64,000 nucleotides of DNA from Aldrovandia affinis (Eukaryota > Chordata > Actinopteri > Notacanthiformes > Halosauridae). The notes beneath the pieces are model-generated. The model was not told where the DNA came from. It ran no database searches and worked only from the letters and a program-made list of their open reading frames with translations. The DNA is taken from assembly GCA_029706075.1 (NCBI GenBank), contig JAINUG010000033.1, positions 1,736,001 to 1,800,000 on the forward strand, read 5' to 3'. Of the stretch, positions 10,850 through 21,136 are shown in pieces. The position numbers were made by a program, and so were the translations under genes. Within the stretch, counting starts at the first letter, position 1. Every line of letters begins with the position of its first letter.

Positions 10850-13608
10850 TTACTGTTTGTGACATTAAATAAAACATTTAACATATTATATAAGTGCTGT
10901 TGTAGCTGACTCCTGTAAACAGTCTCAGCATTGTAATGGATGCTCCCGTTTGCCACACTGAGGCAAAAATCTATGCTACAAGAAGTATCCATCAATGCAC
11001 TAATGAGTCATAATCAGCCATGTAGGCAGATTCATGCTAATTAGGCCTCCTTGCACAATGGGAGTATAATGCAGTAAATGCTCATGCCCCAAACACTCAA
11101 ACTGTGGTGATAAGAGAACATGTGACAGCCTGGCATACAATCAACAACCAGGAGAAAAGAGGTGGTGGGGTGACGGTCATGTCCACATGTGACAATGGAA
11201 AACACAGCCCATTATCAGGCACAAAAGAGTCGTCATCTGGGACTGGGTGGTGGTAGAGGGGGCTAATGATTGTGTCAGACTGTGGATTAGTAGGTAAAAC
11301 AAAGACTAATAACTTGCCTTGGCAGTATAATACAATGTATGTATAGTACAAGTGAACATAAACCTTTAAATCACATTTTCATTGTGGTTAATCTTCTTTA
11401 TATGATAGCGTTATAATAAAATCTAGAGGACAATCCTTTGACAAATTAAGCGGCTGGATAAGTGTTTCGTTACTAATACAGCAAGGCTTAATCATATACT
11501 AAATATTTTATGCTGAAAAATTAAAGAGTAGGACTTTGTGCTGCTAACCATCATCAGTGTTCATTAGTAAGCAATGTGAATAATGAAAATATGATCAGCA
11601 TCCCTTTTTTTTGTTTGATGAATCTAGAGGTGATGTTTCTCCTGTCAATAAACTACTATGCATCTACCTCCAGTTAAGAATACATATCCATCTGGAAACA
11701 ATAGCATAATGAGTGAATTAACATGATGAAGTAAAAATAAAGGAATAGACCAGTAAGAAGGCAGTAGAATTGACCAGTGGATCAAGTGGATTGAGTGGAT
11801 AACCACTCCTTATTAACAAATACATAATATAGATCCGCATGTCATTCAGATCAATCTGACAACCTGAGAGGAGCAAATGAAGTTGAACACCTTAAATGTC
11901 TCAGTCTACAAGAGAACCTTGTGGTAAGAGTAAAAATGGTGGGTCCAGACCGGCAGCAGCATAGTAACAGGAACCCATCTGAGGCTTTTCTTAGCACAGT
12001 TTCTGTTTGAGCGAATTCGCTAACGCTGAGTGGACAGCGATCTTTTAAGCTCATTCACATTATTCGCTTTGCAGTTCAGGGTGATGTGAAAAAAAAAAGA
12101 AGACATTCCCACAGTCCTCCGTCCTCACGAGCGGATCATTCTGATGATTTCCCGATTGACCCCTGCGGCGGTGGCTCTGGAGCGGGAGAGGGGAGCTGCA
12201 CATTGCTGCCCCGGCGCCTGCTTTGCTGTGACTGCAGCTTGTGGAAGGTCTGGGGAGGAAACCATGAGATGAAACCTGTGCTACGCCATAAAAAGGATGT
12301 AACGGCCACGTTATTTCCAGCATCTAGTCTCCACACATCAATGCTTTCATGTTGCTTCTGCTTGAACGGTGGACTCATTATTTTTTATCATTTCACAAAG
12401 ATGCTGAACTATTCCCCCCTTCCTTTAGTGACCCCCACCCACATCGAATACATATTTAGGCATTTAGCTTTTCCTCTAGTAACCAGCCATGGGAAGAATT
12501 GATAACTGATGCATTGCACTGCTTAATTTACTTTGGTGTTAACTAATGTTCCTTAATTAGTTTGCTTGCTGAAGGCTGCAATCTACTGTTGTTCTACAGT
12601 CTTTACTTCATATTATTAGTTTGCTTGCCGAAGGCAGTTTTTCTAAAGAATCTTAACTTCTTATTATTCCAGTTCTTCTGGACATATCTCCTACTGCAGT
12701 TTTTAAACTAGACATACCAAACTCTGCTACAATATACTTTCCAAAACCTATTAGGTTCCTCTGTTGAATTAACATTGGTGTATTTATGGGTGTGATATTT
12801 TCATGCAATAATCATTTAAATGTAAATGGGTGGATATGTGGAATTTACACTTTAGCTTTAGCTCAGGACAAGCCCCAAAATAGAAGGTAGAACCTCGTCA
12901 TGCGCGCAAGCGGACATGTTTTTCCACAGAATGGGTTTACCATGTAGAGAGATAGCTAGTTTCAGGTGGTTTAACAGCTGAAGTTGTGCACTATAAGTAG
13001 TTGATCTCTTTGTTAGTTAGCTAGCTAGCTTGCAGTATCTAGCTAAATATAGTTAATATAGCTAAGTGGTGTCTTTTACTAGACATAATCATGATTTTCT
13101 AAATCACTTTAGAAAAAACTTTTTTTAATCAATGACAATGGCACTTTGTTAGGATTGCTCTTCTTTTTACTTTCTATTTTTCCTGCCAATTACAATTTTT
13201 TAAAAATGCTTTGTCCTCATGATGAATGATCATATGGAATAATACCAAACTTGGTGAGCATGAACTTTAAGTGGTCCTCAATAAGATTTATTAACAGGAT
13301 GCAGAAAGTTGTAAAAATGAATGAAAAACCTGCAATCATTAGGTTTTATAGAAAGCCATATGCAATAATGAATGGAGTCCTTGAAAATAAATGGTGTTGG
13401 TAAGTCACGTAGTGTGGCAGCCATCTTGGATTTTGAGCACATTAAACTTGTTCCTGCTAAATGGCACCAATTTTAAGAAAGACTAAACAAAAGCAATATA
13501 GGATTGTTTAATTAAAGGCTATAAGCCACATCATAAGGTTGTCATATTAAGATTTTGCTGTAAGCCCATACTAATGGTAAGTACGCTAAATACATATTAT
13601 GGGTCTGC
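10850..13608. other. Unique DNA, no gene seen
   Basis: No transposon or exon recognised in 2.7 kb. A more GC-rich patch (12080-12330) gives overlapping frames of 138 codons (+) and 87 codons (-) with no domain. A motif TTAGTTTGCTTGC(C/T)GAAGGC occurs twice, at about 12557 and 12618, and may mark an old repeat. The 11000-11070 stretch (TGCTAATTAGG) looks like candidate conserved non-coding DNA, not testable here. Confidence 0.45.
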
Positions 13609-13961
13609 AGAAGTCAACTTTTTTTTTAGATTTTACCCCGTTTTTCTCCCAATTTGGTAGCCAATTACTCTTGCTGTGCTTAGTTCAATCCCCTCCCTCA
13701 TAGTTCGCTGCCATAGCCCTTCTCCGAGACAGCACTCGTCATGCTATCGACTGTAATTCCAGCACCCCAGAACCACTCCTGTGCTCAGCGAACTATGTCG
13801 GCTTCCCTCCTCCCTCCCTGGGGTGGACAGCCAATTGCCGCCCCGGTGACACTCCCAGCCAGAGCCGACTCTGGCGCGATGGGGAATTGAACCCCAGTCG
13901 CCGTGGCCATCGTCGGACGTTGAAACCACTAGACCACGTGGGAGGCCAGAAGTCAACTTTT
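13609..13961 (-). mobile_element. tRNA-derived SINE with perfect 14-bp TSD
   Basis: The direct repeat AGAAGTCAACTTTT lies at 13609-13622 and 13948-13961 around a 325-bp insert. On the minus strand the insert begins GGCCTCCCACGTGGTCTAGTG (A-box TGGTCTAGTGG) with B-box GGTTCAATTCC about 50 nt in, a polymerase III promoter. It ends in TAATTGGCTACCAAATTGGG and an A-rich tail next to the TSD. The same tail and parts of the body recur at 30855-31206. The minus-strand open frame inside it is not a gene. Confidence 0.88.
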
Positions 13962-14165
13962 AAGTGCAAAATTGATCTATAGTGTTACTGTGGCATTTGC
14001 CATAATGGCCTTGGAAGTCACTGTACAATAACACTGTTTTGATTGTGATAGATTTTTTTAATCTACACTGGTGTTAATTCAACTTTATTGTATGATGCAC
14101 TGTATGCTGTAGGATGCTGTATGTCAATTTGGATAAGAGTGTCTGAATAAATATGTATGCATGTA

Positions 14166-14376
14166 CAGTGGGGAAAATAAGTATTTCACCCCCTGCTGAT
14201 TTTGTGAGTTTGCCCCCTTACAAAGAAAGGAACGGTCTATAATTTTCATGGTAGGTTCATCTTAACAGTGAGAGACAGAATACATAAAAAAATCCCAGAA
14301 AATCACATTATATGAATTTTAAACATTTATTTGTGTTTTATTGAGGAAAATAAGTATTTCACCCCTCTAGCAAAAC
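14166..14376 (+). repeat. Left inverted terminal repeat (IR/DR type) of the Tc1-like element
   Basis: About 211 bp, nearly identical to the reverse complement of 19990-20212. It holds two direct repeats of a GGAAAATAAGTATTTCACCC core, one at the tip (14172) and one near the inner end (about 14346). This is the Sleeping Beauty-type IR/DR layout in which two transposase sites occur per end. Confidence 0.9.
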
Positions 14377-14381
14377 ATGAC

Positions 14382-15200
14382 TCAGTACTTGGTGGAGAAA
14401 CCCTTGTTGGCAAGCACAGCGGTCAGACGTTTCTTGTAGTTGGTCACCAAGTTTGCGCAGATCCCAGGAGGGATTTTGGCCCACTCCTCTTTGCAGATCC
14501 TCTCCAAATCCTTAGAAATCAAATTTCAGTGTCCTGGCTGAAGGAAGGAGGTTCTCACCCAAGATTTCCCAGTACATGGCCCCATTCATCCTCCCTTCGA
14601 TCCGGTGAAGTCGTCCTGTGCCCTTAGCACTGAAACAGGCCCAAAGCATAATGTTTCCACCGCCATGCTTGACGGTGGGGATGGTGTTCTTGGGGTCCAA
14701 GGCAGCTTTTTTCTTCCTCCAAACACGGCGAGTCGAGTTGATGCCAAAGAGCTCGATTTTAGTCTCATCTGACCACAGCACTTTCTCCCAAGCCTCCTCT
14801 GAATCATCCAGGTGCTCATTGGCAAACTTCAGACGGGCCTGTACATGTGCCTTCTTGAGCAGGGGGACCTTGCGGGCACTACAGGATTTCAATCCATTAC
14901 GGCGTAGTGTGTTACCAATGGTCATCTTGGTGACTGTGGTCCCAGCTGCCTTGAGATCATCAACAAGCTCCAGCCGTGTAGTTCTGGGTTGTTCCCTCAC
15001 CTTTCTCATGATCAGGTTCACTCCACGAGGTGAGATCTTGCGTGGAGCCCCCGACCGAGGGAGATTGATGGTCAATTGGTGTTTCTTTTTATCTAATTAT
15101 CGCACCAACAGTTGACTCCTTCTCACCAAGCTGCTTGCCAATGGTCTTGTAGCCCATTCCAGTCTTGTGCAGGTCTACAATTTTGTCCCTGATGTCCTTA
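14382..15200 (-). pseudogene. Tc1-like DD34E transposase, main part, internally deleted
   Basis: A DD34E transposase cuts and pastes the element at TA. Next to the Harbinger insertion the frame reads [18 protein letters not shown] (first HTH). A frame change follows near 15085-15100, then [19 protein letters not shown] and [18 protein letters not shown] (second HTH). The first catalytic Asp is in [14 protein letters not shown], and [19 protein letters not shown] follows. After SARTLK (about 14525) the frame jumps to [11 protein letters not shown] near the C-terminus, which ends NKGFSTKY at 14382. The deletion removes about 60 residues, including the second Asp and the catalytic Glu. The first codons (MGKTKELS) lie at 19809-19832. 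Dead by three lesions: insertion, frameshift and deletion. Confidence 0.88.
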
Positions 15201-15224
15201 CCCTACGGTCTAACAGCGGGCGAT
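15201..15224 (+). repeat. Left terminal inverted repeat of Harbinger
   Basis: 24 nt matching the reverse complement of 19783-19806 without mismatch, starting CCCTACGGTC. Flanked outside by the TTA duplication. Confidence 0.95.
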
Positions 15225-15458
15225 TCGGCAACGAGTTGTGGGAAATGCATTGATCTCTATGAGAGTGTGCGACTTCCGGCGACTGTGGCCAACAGGTCCT
15301 ATTTCCCGATTAATCGGCGTTTCGGTGTCCCAGAAAAGTTCAAATTTCTGAACTTTCCGGGAAAGTTGCCCGGTAAGAGCCAATCAAATTAATGTCTTGC
15401 TGTTTTTACCTTCCACGTGGAAACCAACACAAACCCGACATCGTTCCGACACTTCAGC

Positions 15459-16813
15459 ATGGAGGAGAAACTGATAGCAGCGGTCTGCAATACTCCGATA
15501 TTGTACAATGTTTCCCTGCAGGAGTACAGGGACAAAAAAAAAAAAAAATGACGCTTGGACAGCGGTGGCAGCAGTTGTTTGTTTCCCTGGTCAGTTTTCA
15601 ATTCAAGTCAATTCCTTTTTATTAATTGGTAACGTTATAGATGCGGCTATAGAGGCATACGCGAGTGACGGAGGGTCTTGTAATTAGCCAAAACCATTGC
15701 AGCAACGTGTTTGGAATAGATTGTATGATAGTAAAACGTTATTTATTTTATTTATTTAACCTTTATTTAGCCAGGCAAAAGTTATGCACAGTTTATTCCG
15801 TCGCACATGGTTTTGGATATCATATACCAGCGCAGCTAAGCTAGCTAGCACCCATATTACAATAACGATGTGTTAATAATTATATACCATAACTGAGCTA
15901 TGTAGATTTATCAAATTAGCTAGCTAGCTACTTGTGATTAAAACAAAAGAAACGGAAAAGACGTAGACATGGTAGGCTAGGTAGAAAATATTTAATATAA
16001 AGACAGCTGATCATACAGTGTAACAAATCTAGCCTGCGCTAGCTAGCTGCTTTCCCTTCCCTCAATGCATTTCAGTACAGTGTAACTCCATAATCCCTCT
16101 TCTCTCTATGACATGTTGATCTGATATGCTCCTACCTGTATAGATAAATACTTCTGTCATGGTGTACTGTAAAAAAGATGGTGAAGTTGTAGTATATCAA
16201 TGACTGAATAAAGTGTTCATGACTAAACATACAGTAATATAAAAATGTTTTTCCAGTTGATGTTTGCCGCAAAAGTGGAAAAGCCTACGGACCATCTACA
16301 GGAGGAGATGAACAAGGAGAAGACGAAGAAGAGGAGTGGGGCTGGAGCAGTGGTTCAGCGGCCATGGCGCTACACCGAAGTGATGTCCTTCCTTCACCCT
16401 TTCATTCAGGAAAGGGAAACAAGTGGGAACATGGAGGATGATGAGGGAGAAGAGAAAACAGGCAGGAGTCACCAGAGGCAGTGCTTGAGATAGAGGGAGA
16501 AAGTCAGACCCCAGCCACCACGCAAGAAAGAGAGGGCTCACAGAGAGAAGACATTACTGTGGTGGCAGGCCCATGTACACCAACTGAAGTCCCAGCCAAA
16601 AAGAGGAAGGTGGCGAAGTCAATGTCCCCATTTGAATGTCATCTCGTTGAGGCTATCAATGCTACAGGGGCACAGGAAGAAGATGAGGATATGCTTTTCT
16701 TTAAAAGCATGTTGCCATCTATTAAGAGGCTTTCTGGTCCCCGAAGAGCAGCAATAAAAATAAAATTTCTCCAGCTTCTGTTTGAGGCAGAGTACAGCCA
16801 GGCTGATGAATAG
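15459..16813 (+). pseudogene. Harbinger MADF-BESS (Myb-like) DNA-binding protein, frameshifted
   Basis: Harbinger elements encode a MADF/Myb-like protein that helps bring the transposase into the nucleus and to the ends. Exon 1 starts at ATG 15459 with MEEKLIAAVCNTPILYNVS, the first MADF helix, and reaches DAWTAVAAVVCFP at 15589. An intron (15590-16256, GTCAGT to TTCCAG) leads to exon 2, which starts DVCRK, the MADF W/L core. Downstream are basic KEKTKKRSGAG, QRPWRYTEVMSFLHPF and an acidic linker. A C-terminal BESS-like motif (DEDMLFFKSMLPSIKRL) and a stop at 16811-16813 finish it. Breaks: a 15-A run at 15534-15548 where 14 would keep the frame, one missing base near 16281, a shift near 16300-16310, and one near 16450-16480. 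Poly(A) signal AATAAA at 17007. No full frame survives. Confidence 0.87.
15740..15785 (-). mobile_element. SINE/LINE tail fragment in the MADF gene intron
   Basis: The plus strand reads TTATTTAACCTTTATTTAGC followed by CAGGCAAAAG. This matches the tail of the SINE copy at 30245-30559 (TTTAACCTTTATTTAACCAG). Only about 45 bp can be recognised, inside the intron. Confidence 0.5.
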
Positions 16814-17728
16814 ACCAGCCTATCAGATACACGAATGTGCACTTTTTTATAAGCACTCATTTGTTTTTATGTTAAAATTTGTTACAGGATGCCCTTTTAT
16901 TTATTTGTTAAAGAATACTCTTTTCGGCTTTGTTCTTCTGAGGCTGGAAACAGATGTGTATTTGGAATGGTCTATAAATGGTTGTGTTTGTTTTACATTG
17001 CAAAACAATAAAGACTTTTTTTAAAAGTTTCAAGTCATCCTATTTATTATATAATATTGGGGACATGGGTCAACTAGTTGTTGCTATACAGTGGCTGTAT
17101 GTGACATTTGAATAGGGATGGTTCTAAATATGAATATTGTAAGAAATATGGCAGCGCTCTGATCTTGATGAAGGTTTTATTTCGTTAGCGACAGTGACAA
17201 AGTAAATGACGGGTAATACAAGAATATCAGCAAGCACTCTGGACTCAGCCGAGTTCGTCTGAATGTATTTCTCCCAACTCAATGGCTCTAGAATACTCTA
17301 GTGTGTGATTTATTCACTCTATTGTATTGCTAATGTCTCTTCCTCTCAATCACCTATTCATATGTCAATGACTGTCTCCATTTGGCCGCACAGATCCTTT
17401 GTAATTGTGATATGATTTACCCGTCTGCCTACAGTTCAATATCTTACAATATGGATGGTTCTAAAAAGAATGTTTGTGTTAACTGCATCTACAGTAGTTG
17501 TTGCTATAGACATTTGTGTGCTTGTGTAAACTGGAAAAAAGCTGTTGTAAGAAATGTGTACATTTATCTTTCAACCTGGAGTAATGGAGGTTTAGCTCTT
17601 TTAACCCTCAAGTGACTAACATATTTTATATACAAAAAGACTGACTGGAGTCAGAAATACCCCAAGTTAAACTATTGAATAAAACGGTCCAATTAATTCA
17701 AGAACATAATTTTTTTATTGCAATATCA
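16814..17728. other. Harbinger intergenic region with facing poly(A) signals
   Basis: The two genes converge here. AATAAA for the plus gene is at 17007-17012 and for the minus gene at 17719-17714. In between, GGATGGTTCTAA (about 17117 and 17452) and AGTTGTTGCTATA (about 17076 and 17497) each occur twice, so part of the spacer is duplicated or was once repeat-bounded. No coding motif in the 77-codon frame at 17382-17615. Confidence 0.55.
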
Positions 17729-19603
17729 TTAGATATGTACAAACTTTTCTTTTGCATCAAAAACTTGTTTTATGCAACATTGTCTTGCCATGGGACCGCA
17801 CCCTCTGCAGAAAAGTAGGAGGCAAGTGTTTCCCTCACATGGATGGCCTCCCTGTGGCGTTGTTGGTTCCCACTCGGCGGATGGGCTGGAGATCAACAGG
17901 ATCAGGAGCCTGTCTCTCAGCTGCTGGGCTCCCGCGGTCCAACGGATGAAGTTGTGCAACACACAGGTTGCCTTCACACACTTCTCCACATTTCCAGGGC
18001 TGGTCCCAATCACTCGCCGGTACATCCTCCATTGTGCTGACAGGATGCCGAAGGTGTTCTCGACAATCATCCTGGCGCGGGAGAGTCGGTAATTGAATAC
18101 CCTGTTCCTTCTGGAGAGGTTGGACCCGGGAATGGGCGCATGAGGTGTCTCTGCAGTGGGAATGCCTCATCTGCCACAAAGACATGGGGTTGGCATCCCA
18201 GGTGCTCTGCTTCTGGCAGCAGCCTGTCTTCAGGGAGGTCCAGTCTGCCATTCTGCAGGGCCTTGCCGAACTTGGAGCTGGCCAGGGTCCCTCCATCACT
18301 TCTCCTCCCATAGGCGCCAACGTCCACCACGCGGAAAACGGTACCTGGCATCTACAACTGCCAAGAGGACGATGGAGTATGTCCCCTTGTAGTTGAAGTA
18401 CAGAGAGCGGATTTGGAGGGGCCTGAATATTCACATGCTTTCCATCGATGGAGCCCAAGCAGTTGGGAAAGTTCCAATGCTGACGGAATTCCTCAGCAAT
18501 AGTCATCCAATCCTCCTTCTTTGGGACTGGCATGAACTCAGACACCAGGCATTCCCAGATTGCAGTGGCCACCTCTGGGATGATGTAGCCCCACAGTGGT
18601 GATTCCTACACGATAGCTGTAGGCAATCGACCGGTATGAGTCCCCAGTTGCAAGGTAACTGTAAAATAAAAGAATGCTATTAGTTGAATGAAGTAGACTA
18701 GCCTACTACATTGTTCAGTAGCTCAATTGTACATTAGCTCAACACATCCATTATTGATAATTTATTTAATCCTAAAAGCATAAATATTTATAGCTAGCTA
18801 AACTTATATGGCCTACATACATCTTATTTAATTTTTGTGTTGGTTAAAAAGCAAGTTTACTCTTCATGTAGTAACTCTGTTCACTGACTCTGGATACCCC
18901 CCTGACTACCCGCACTAGCTCTGTCATACCTTCATTCTGCACATACCTATGTACAATATTGTAATATAGCCTTGTAAAATTCTGTATCATTTTGCTGTAC
19001 TACCTATACATATATTTATATATTTATACTCACCTGTACTTACCTATACATAACTGCACTAGTCTGTATATAAATTATAGCAACATAGCAACTAACTACC
19101 TGTATAGTAATTATTCAATACTGTGCCTGTTAGCATTATAACTTCTGCTATAGTACTGTATTGTTGCACTTACTGACATGTTTGCACTCTGGTTAGATAC
19201 TAAACTTCTTTTCGCTGTACTGTACCTGTACTGTACAATGACAATAAATTTGAATCTAATCTAATCTAATTTCTTATCGCATGGGTACGTTTGGAAAAAC
19301 GTACCGGAGACAAATTGCGAGCCGTTCCGCTGCACTGATGGGGCTCCGCCAATTTGTTTCCAGCCGTGTTATCCGAGGCCCCACTCTGGTCAGCAGCTCA
19401 TCGAACTGGGCACGGTCCAGCCTGAAGTACCGCTGGAACCTCTCTCCATCCAGCCGCAGCTCCTGCACCAGCCTGTGATATTCGCCGTGCTGCCGGCGGG
19501 TCTGCAAAATTCTGTGGACCCACACACGGGACCTCCGGCGTTTGCAGCGCAAGTACAAAGCCGCAATTACTAAAAGCCTTCTGCGTTTCAGTTTATCGTT
19601 CAT
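17729..19603 (-). pseudogene. PIF/Harbinger DDE transposase, intron-containing, frameshifted
   Basis: The transposase cuts the element out and inserts it at TWA sites. Exon 1 begins at ATG 19603 (MNDKLKRRRLLVIAALYL) and contains FQRYFRLDRAQFDELL and SAAERLAICLR, typical of the Harbinger N-terminal domain. The intron runs from 19304 to 18659 (GTACGT to TTTACAG) and rejoins to the usual YLATGDSYRSIAY. In exon 2 the catalytic residues are readable but in different frames: Asp in CLGSIDGKHV (about 18450), Asp in AVVDARYRF (about 18350) and Glu in MIVENTFGIL (about 18060). DVGAYGRRSDGGTL and CVLHNFIRW are also visible. Single-base shifts are needed near 18590, 18400, 18320 and 18100. The C-terminus ends at 17729. 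Length is near the 350-residue family norm once shifts are allowed. Confidence 0.9.
18880..19272 (+). mobile_element. LINE 3' end with (TCTAA)n tail inside the Harbinger intron
   Basis: The segment ends GACAATAAATTTGAATCTAA then TCTAA repeats to about 19271. This is a very common 3' terminus of fish non-LTR elements, usually preceded by GCACTCTGGTTAGATACTAA as here. No coding part is retained. It lies fully within the 646-bp intron of the transposase gene, so it need not have harmed that gene. The left edge is approximate. Confidence 0.65.
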
Positions 19604-19782
19604 AATTGAAGGAAACAATACTGCTAGCCAACTACTATTTCCAATACAGATTCTCAAAACCGATGATGAACTATTCGTTTACGATGCCAAAAAATTGTAA
19701 GCACGTCGGAAGCATTTTTGAGGACGCCAGTCAAGCGCGGTGAACGCCCACTGGGCAATTTATTCGCCTAGCATCGCTTAGC

Positions 19783-19806
19783 ATCGCCCGCTGTTAGACC
19801 GTAGGG
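19783..19806 (-). repeat. Right terminal inverted repeat of Harbinger
   Basis: Exact reverse complement of 15201-15224, ending GACCGTAGGG at 19806. It is followed by TTA (19807-19809) and the resumed Tc1 coding sequence. Confidence 0.95.
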
Positions 19807-19989
19807 TTAGACAATTCTTTGGTCTTGCCCATTGTGGAGAGGTTGGAATCTGATTCATTGATTGATTCTGTGGACAGTTGTCTTTTATACAGGTAACGAG
19901 TACTTAATTAGGAGTACTAATTAAGTAAGAGGACTAATCTGTGTGCCTCCTGGTCACATAACCGGTCTGTGGGAGCCAGAATTCTTGCT

Positions 19990-20212
19990 GTTTTGCTAGG
20001 GGGTGAAATACTTATTTTCCTCAATAAAACACAAATAAATGTTTAAAATTCATATAATGTGATTTTCTGGGATTTAAAAAAAAAAATATTCTGTCTCTCA
20101 CTGTTAAGATGAACCTACCATGAAATTTATAGACCGACCGTTCCGTTCCTTTCTTTGTAAGGGGGCAAACTCACAAAATCAGCAGGGGGTGAAATACTTA
20201 TTTTCCCCACTG
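19990..20212 (-). repeat. Right inverted terminal repeat of the Tc1-like element
   Basis: Inverted partner of 14166-14376 with the same two direct-repeat cores. A few differences are visible, including a small GGTCGGT-type expansion near 20135-20150. Ends CCCCACTG at 20212 before TA. Confidence 0.9.
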
Positions 20213-20214
20213 TA

Positions 20215-20627
20215 CATGCAAATTAGCCTTCAGTGTGTTCATTTAAATAAATAAACATGAATTAATGCCATGAACTCCCCAATTTGAATTTCCACCATCA
20301 CAGTTTCTTACTAATGCCAATAGTTTTACATTAGCCCCACCTCAATCCTTATCAGAGTTGCATTAAATCCAGTAAAACAATAACTGGACTATTCCCAGTG
20401 TCTTTATGATGTTCAGCTCAATCCAAATTCACCACACTCACAATTCAGATCACATCTTAACCTTTAAAAGTCAAACTTTCCATATGACTGAAAGGTGGTG
20501 TGAGGGAAATGTAAATGATGGATCAATCTATAAACAAACAAGTCTTTCTGTGGGTGAGTGCTAGCCCTTTACCGATGTTGAAGGAAACATTAAATGCTGC
20601 TGTCATATATATATATATATATACCAT
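20215..20627. other. Short unique stretch, no gene seen
   Basis: AT-rich unique sequence with a (TA)n run at 20604-20623. Nothing coding seen. Confidence 0.5.
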
Positions 20628-20900
20628 GCCCATTTAAAGTCTACACCCCGTCTCAAAACATTCACCTTTTGTTGCCTTACAGCCTGAAATTAAAACATAT
20701 TAAATCAGACTATTTCCACCTTTATTTACAGTTTACCCTTTTCTCACTACCCTAAGTGAAAAACTAATTCTGAAAATGTCTGAACGTTAATTAAAAATTA
20801 AAAACTAGAACTATAACAAGCACAATCAAACATTTATTCACAATCAAAATCATAGAATAGTCACCACAGAAAACAGCTGTGGATTTACAAAATATGGTTG
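20628..20900. mobile_element. Terminal fragment of a Tc1/mariner-like element
   Basis: CATTTAAAGTCTACACCCCG, then CAAAACATTCACCTTTTGTT and GCCTTACAGCCTG, followed by TTTCCACCTTTATTTACAG. This is the end and subterminal region of a common fish mariner-like family. No transposase and no partner end found nearby. Confidence 0.55.
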
Positions 20901-20928
20901 TAACTGTGAGCAGAAATGACAGGAGAAA

Positions 20929-21136
20929 GGGGTTTGAGTTCTCATCTCTCTCATCTCATCTTCAGCCGCTTATTCCTAGTTAGGGTCGCGGGGGGGCTGG
21001 AGCCTATCCCAGCATGCATTGGGGCGAGAGGCAGGAATACACCCTGGACAGGTCGCCAATCCATCGCAGGGCACTACATACACCATTCACTCACACCGCC
21101 TGTAAGTGTAAGTAAGTGCCGCCTGGGGTTTGAGTT
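20929..21136 (-). mobile_element. 5'-truncated SINE-like retroposon with 12-bp TSD
   Basis: GGGGTTTGAGTT flanks the insert at 20929-20940 and 21125-21136. On the minus strand the 184-bp insert contains GGCGACCTGTCCAGGGTGTA, CCTGCCTCTCGCCCC and GGGATAGGCTCCAGCC. It ends in GAATAAGCGGCTGAAGATGA and (GATGA)n. The same unit is found at 52698-52953, and its upstream part at 30245-30559. Confidence 0.82.

Larger units (their letters stand above)
15201..19806. mobile_element. PIF/Harbinger transposon (4,606 bp), two genes, TTA target duplication
   Basis: 24-bp perfect terminal inverted repeats start CCCTACGGTCTAACAGCGGG. The trinucleotide TTA is present on both sides (15198-15200 and 19807-19809), the 3-bp TSD of PIF/Harbinger elements. 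Inside are two convergent genes: a MADF-BESS protein on the plus strand (15459-16813) and a DDE transposase on the minus strand (17729-19603). This is the canonical Harbinger pair. Both have frameshifts but the structure is complete end to end. Confidence 0.95.
14166..20212 (-). mobile_element. Tc1-like transposon with IR/DR ends, split by a Harbinger insertion
   Basis: Inverted termini start CAGTGGGGAAAATAAGTATT at both ends (14166 inward and 20212 inward). They are flanked by TA at 14164-14165 and 20213-20214. Without the 4.6-kb insertion the element would be about 1.44 kb, close to the usual Tc1 size of 1.3-1.6 kb. The transposase is on the minus strand, with its start codon on the far side of the Harbinger insertion (19832) and its stop at 14382-14384. 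The transposase has lost two catalytic positions, so this copy cannot move by itself. Confidence 0.93.

Noticed and set aside
12060..12502. Frames of 138 (+) and 87 (-) codons in a GC-richer patch
   Set aside because: They overlap antisense, have no recognisable domain, and codon use does not favour either strand. Left as unassigned DNA.
17752..18602. Several plus-strand frames across the Harbinger transposase
   Set aside because: They are shadows of the minus-strand transposase, whose motifs read clearly.
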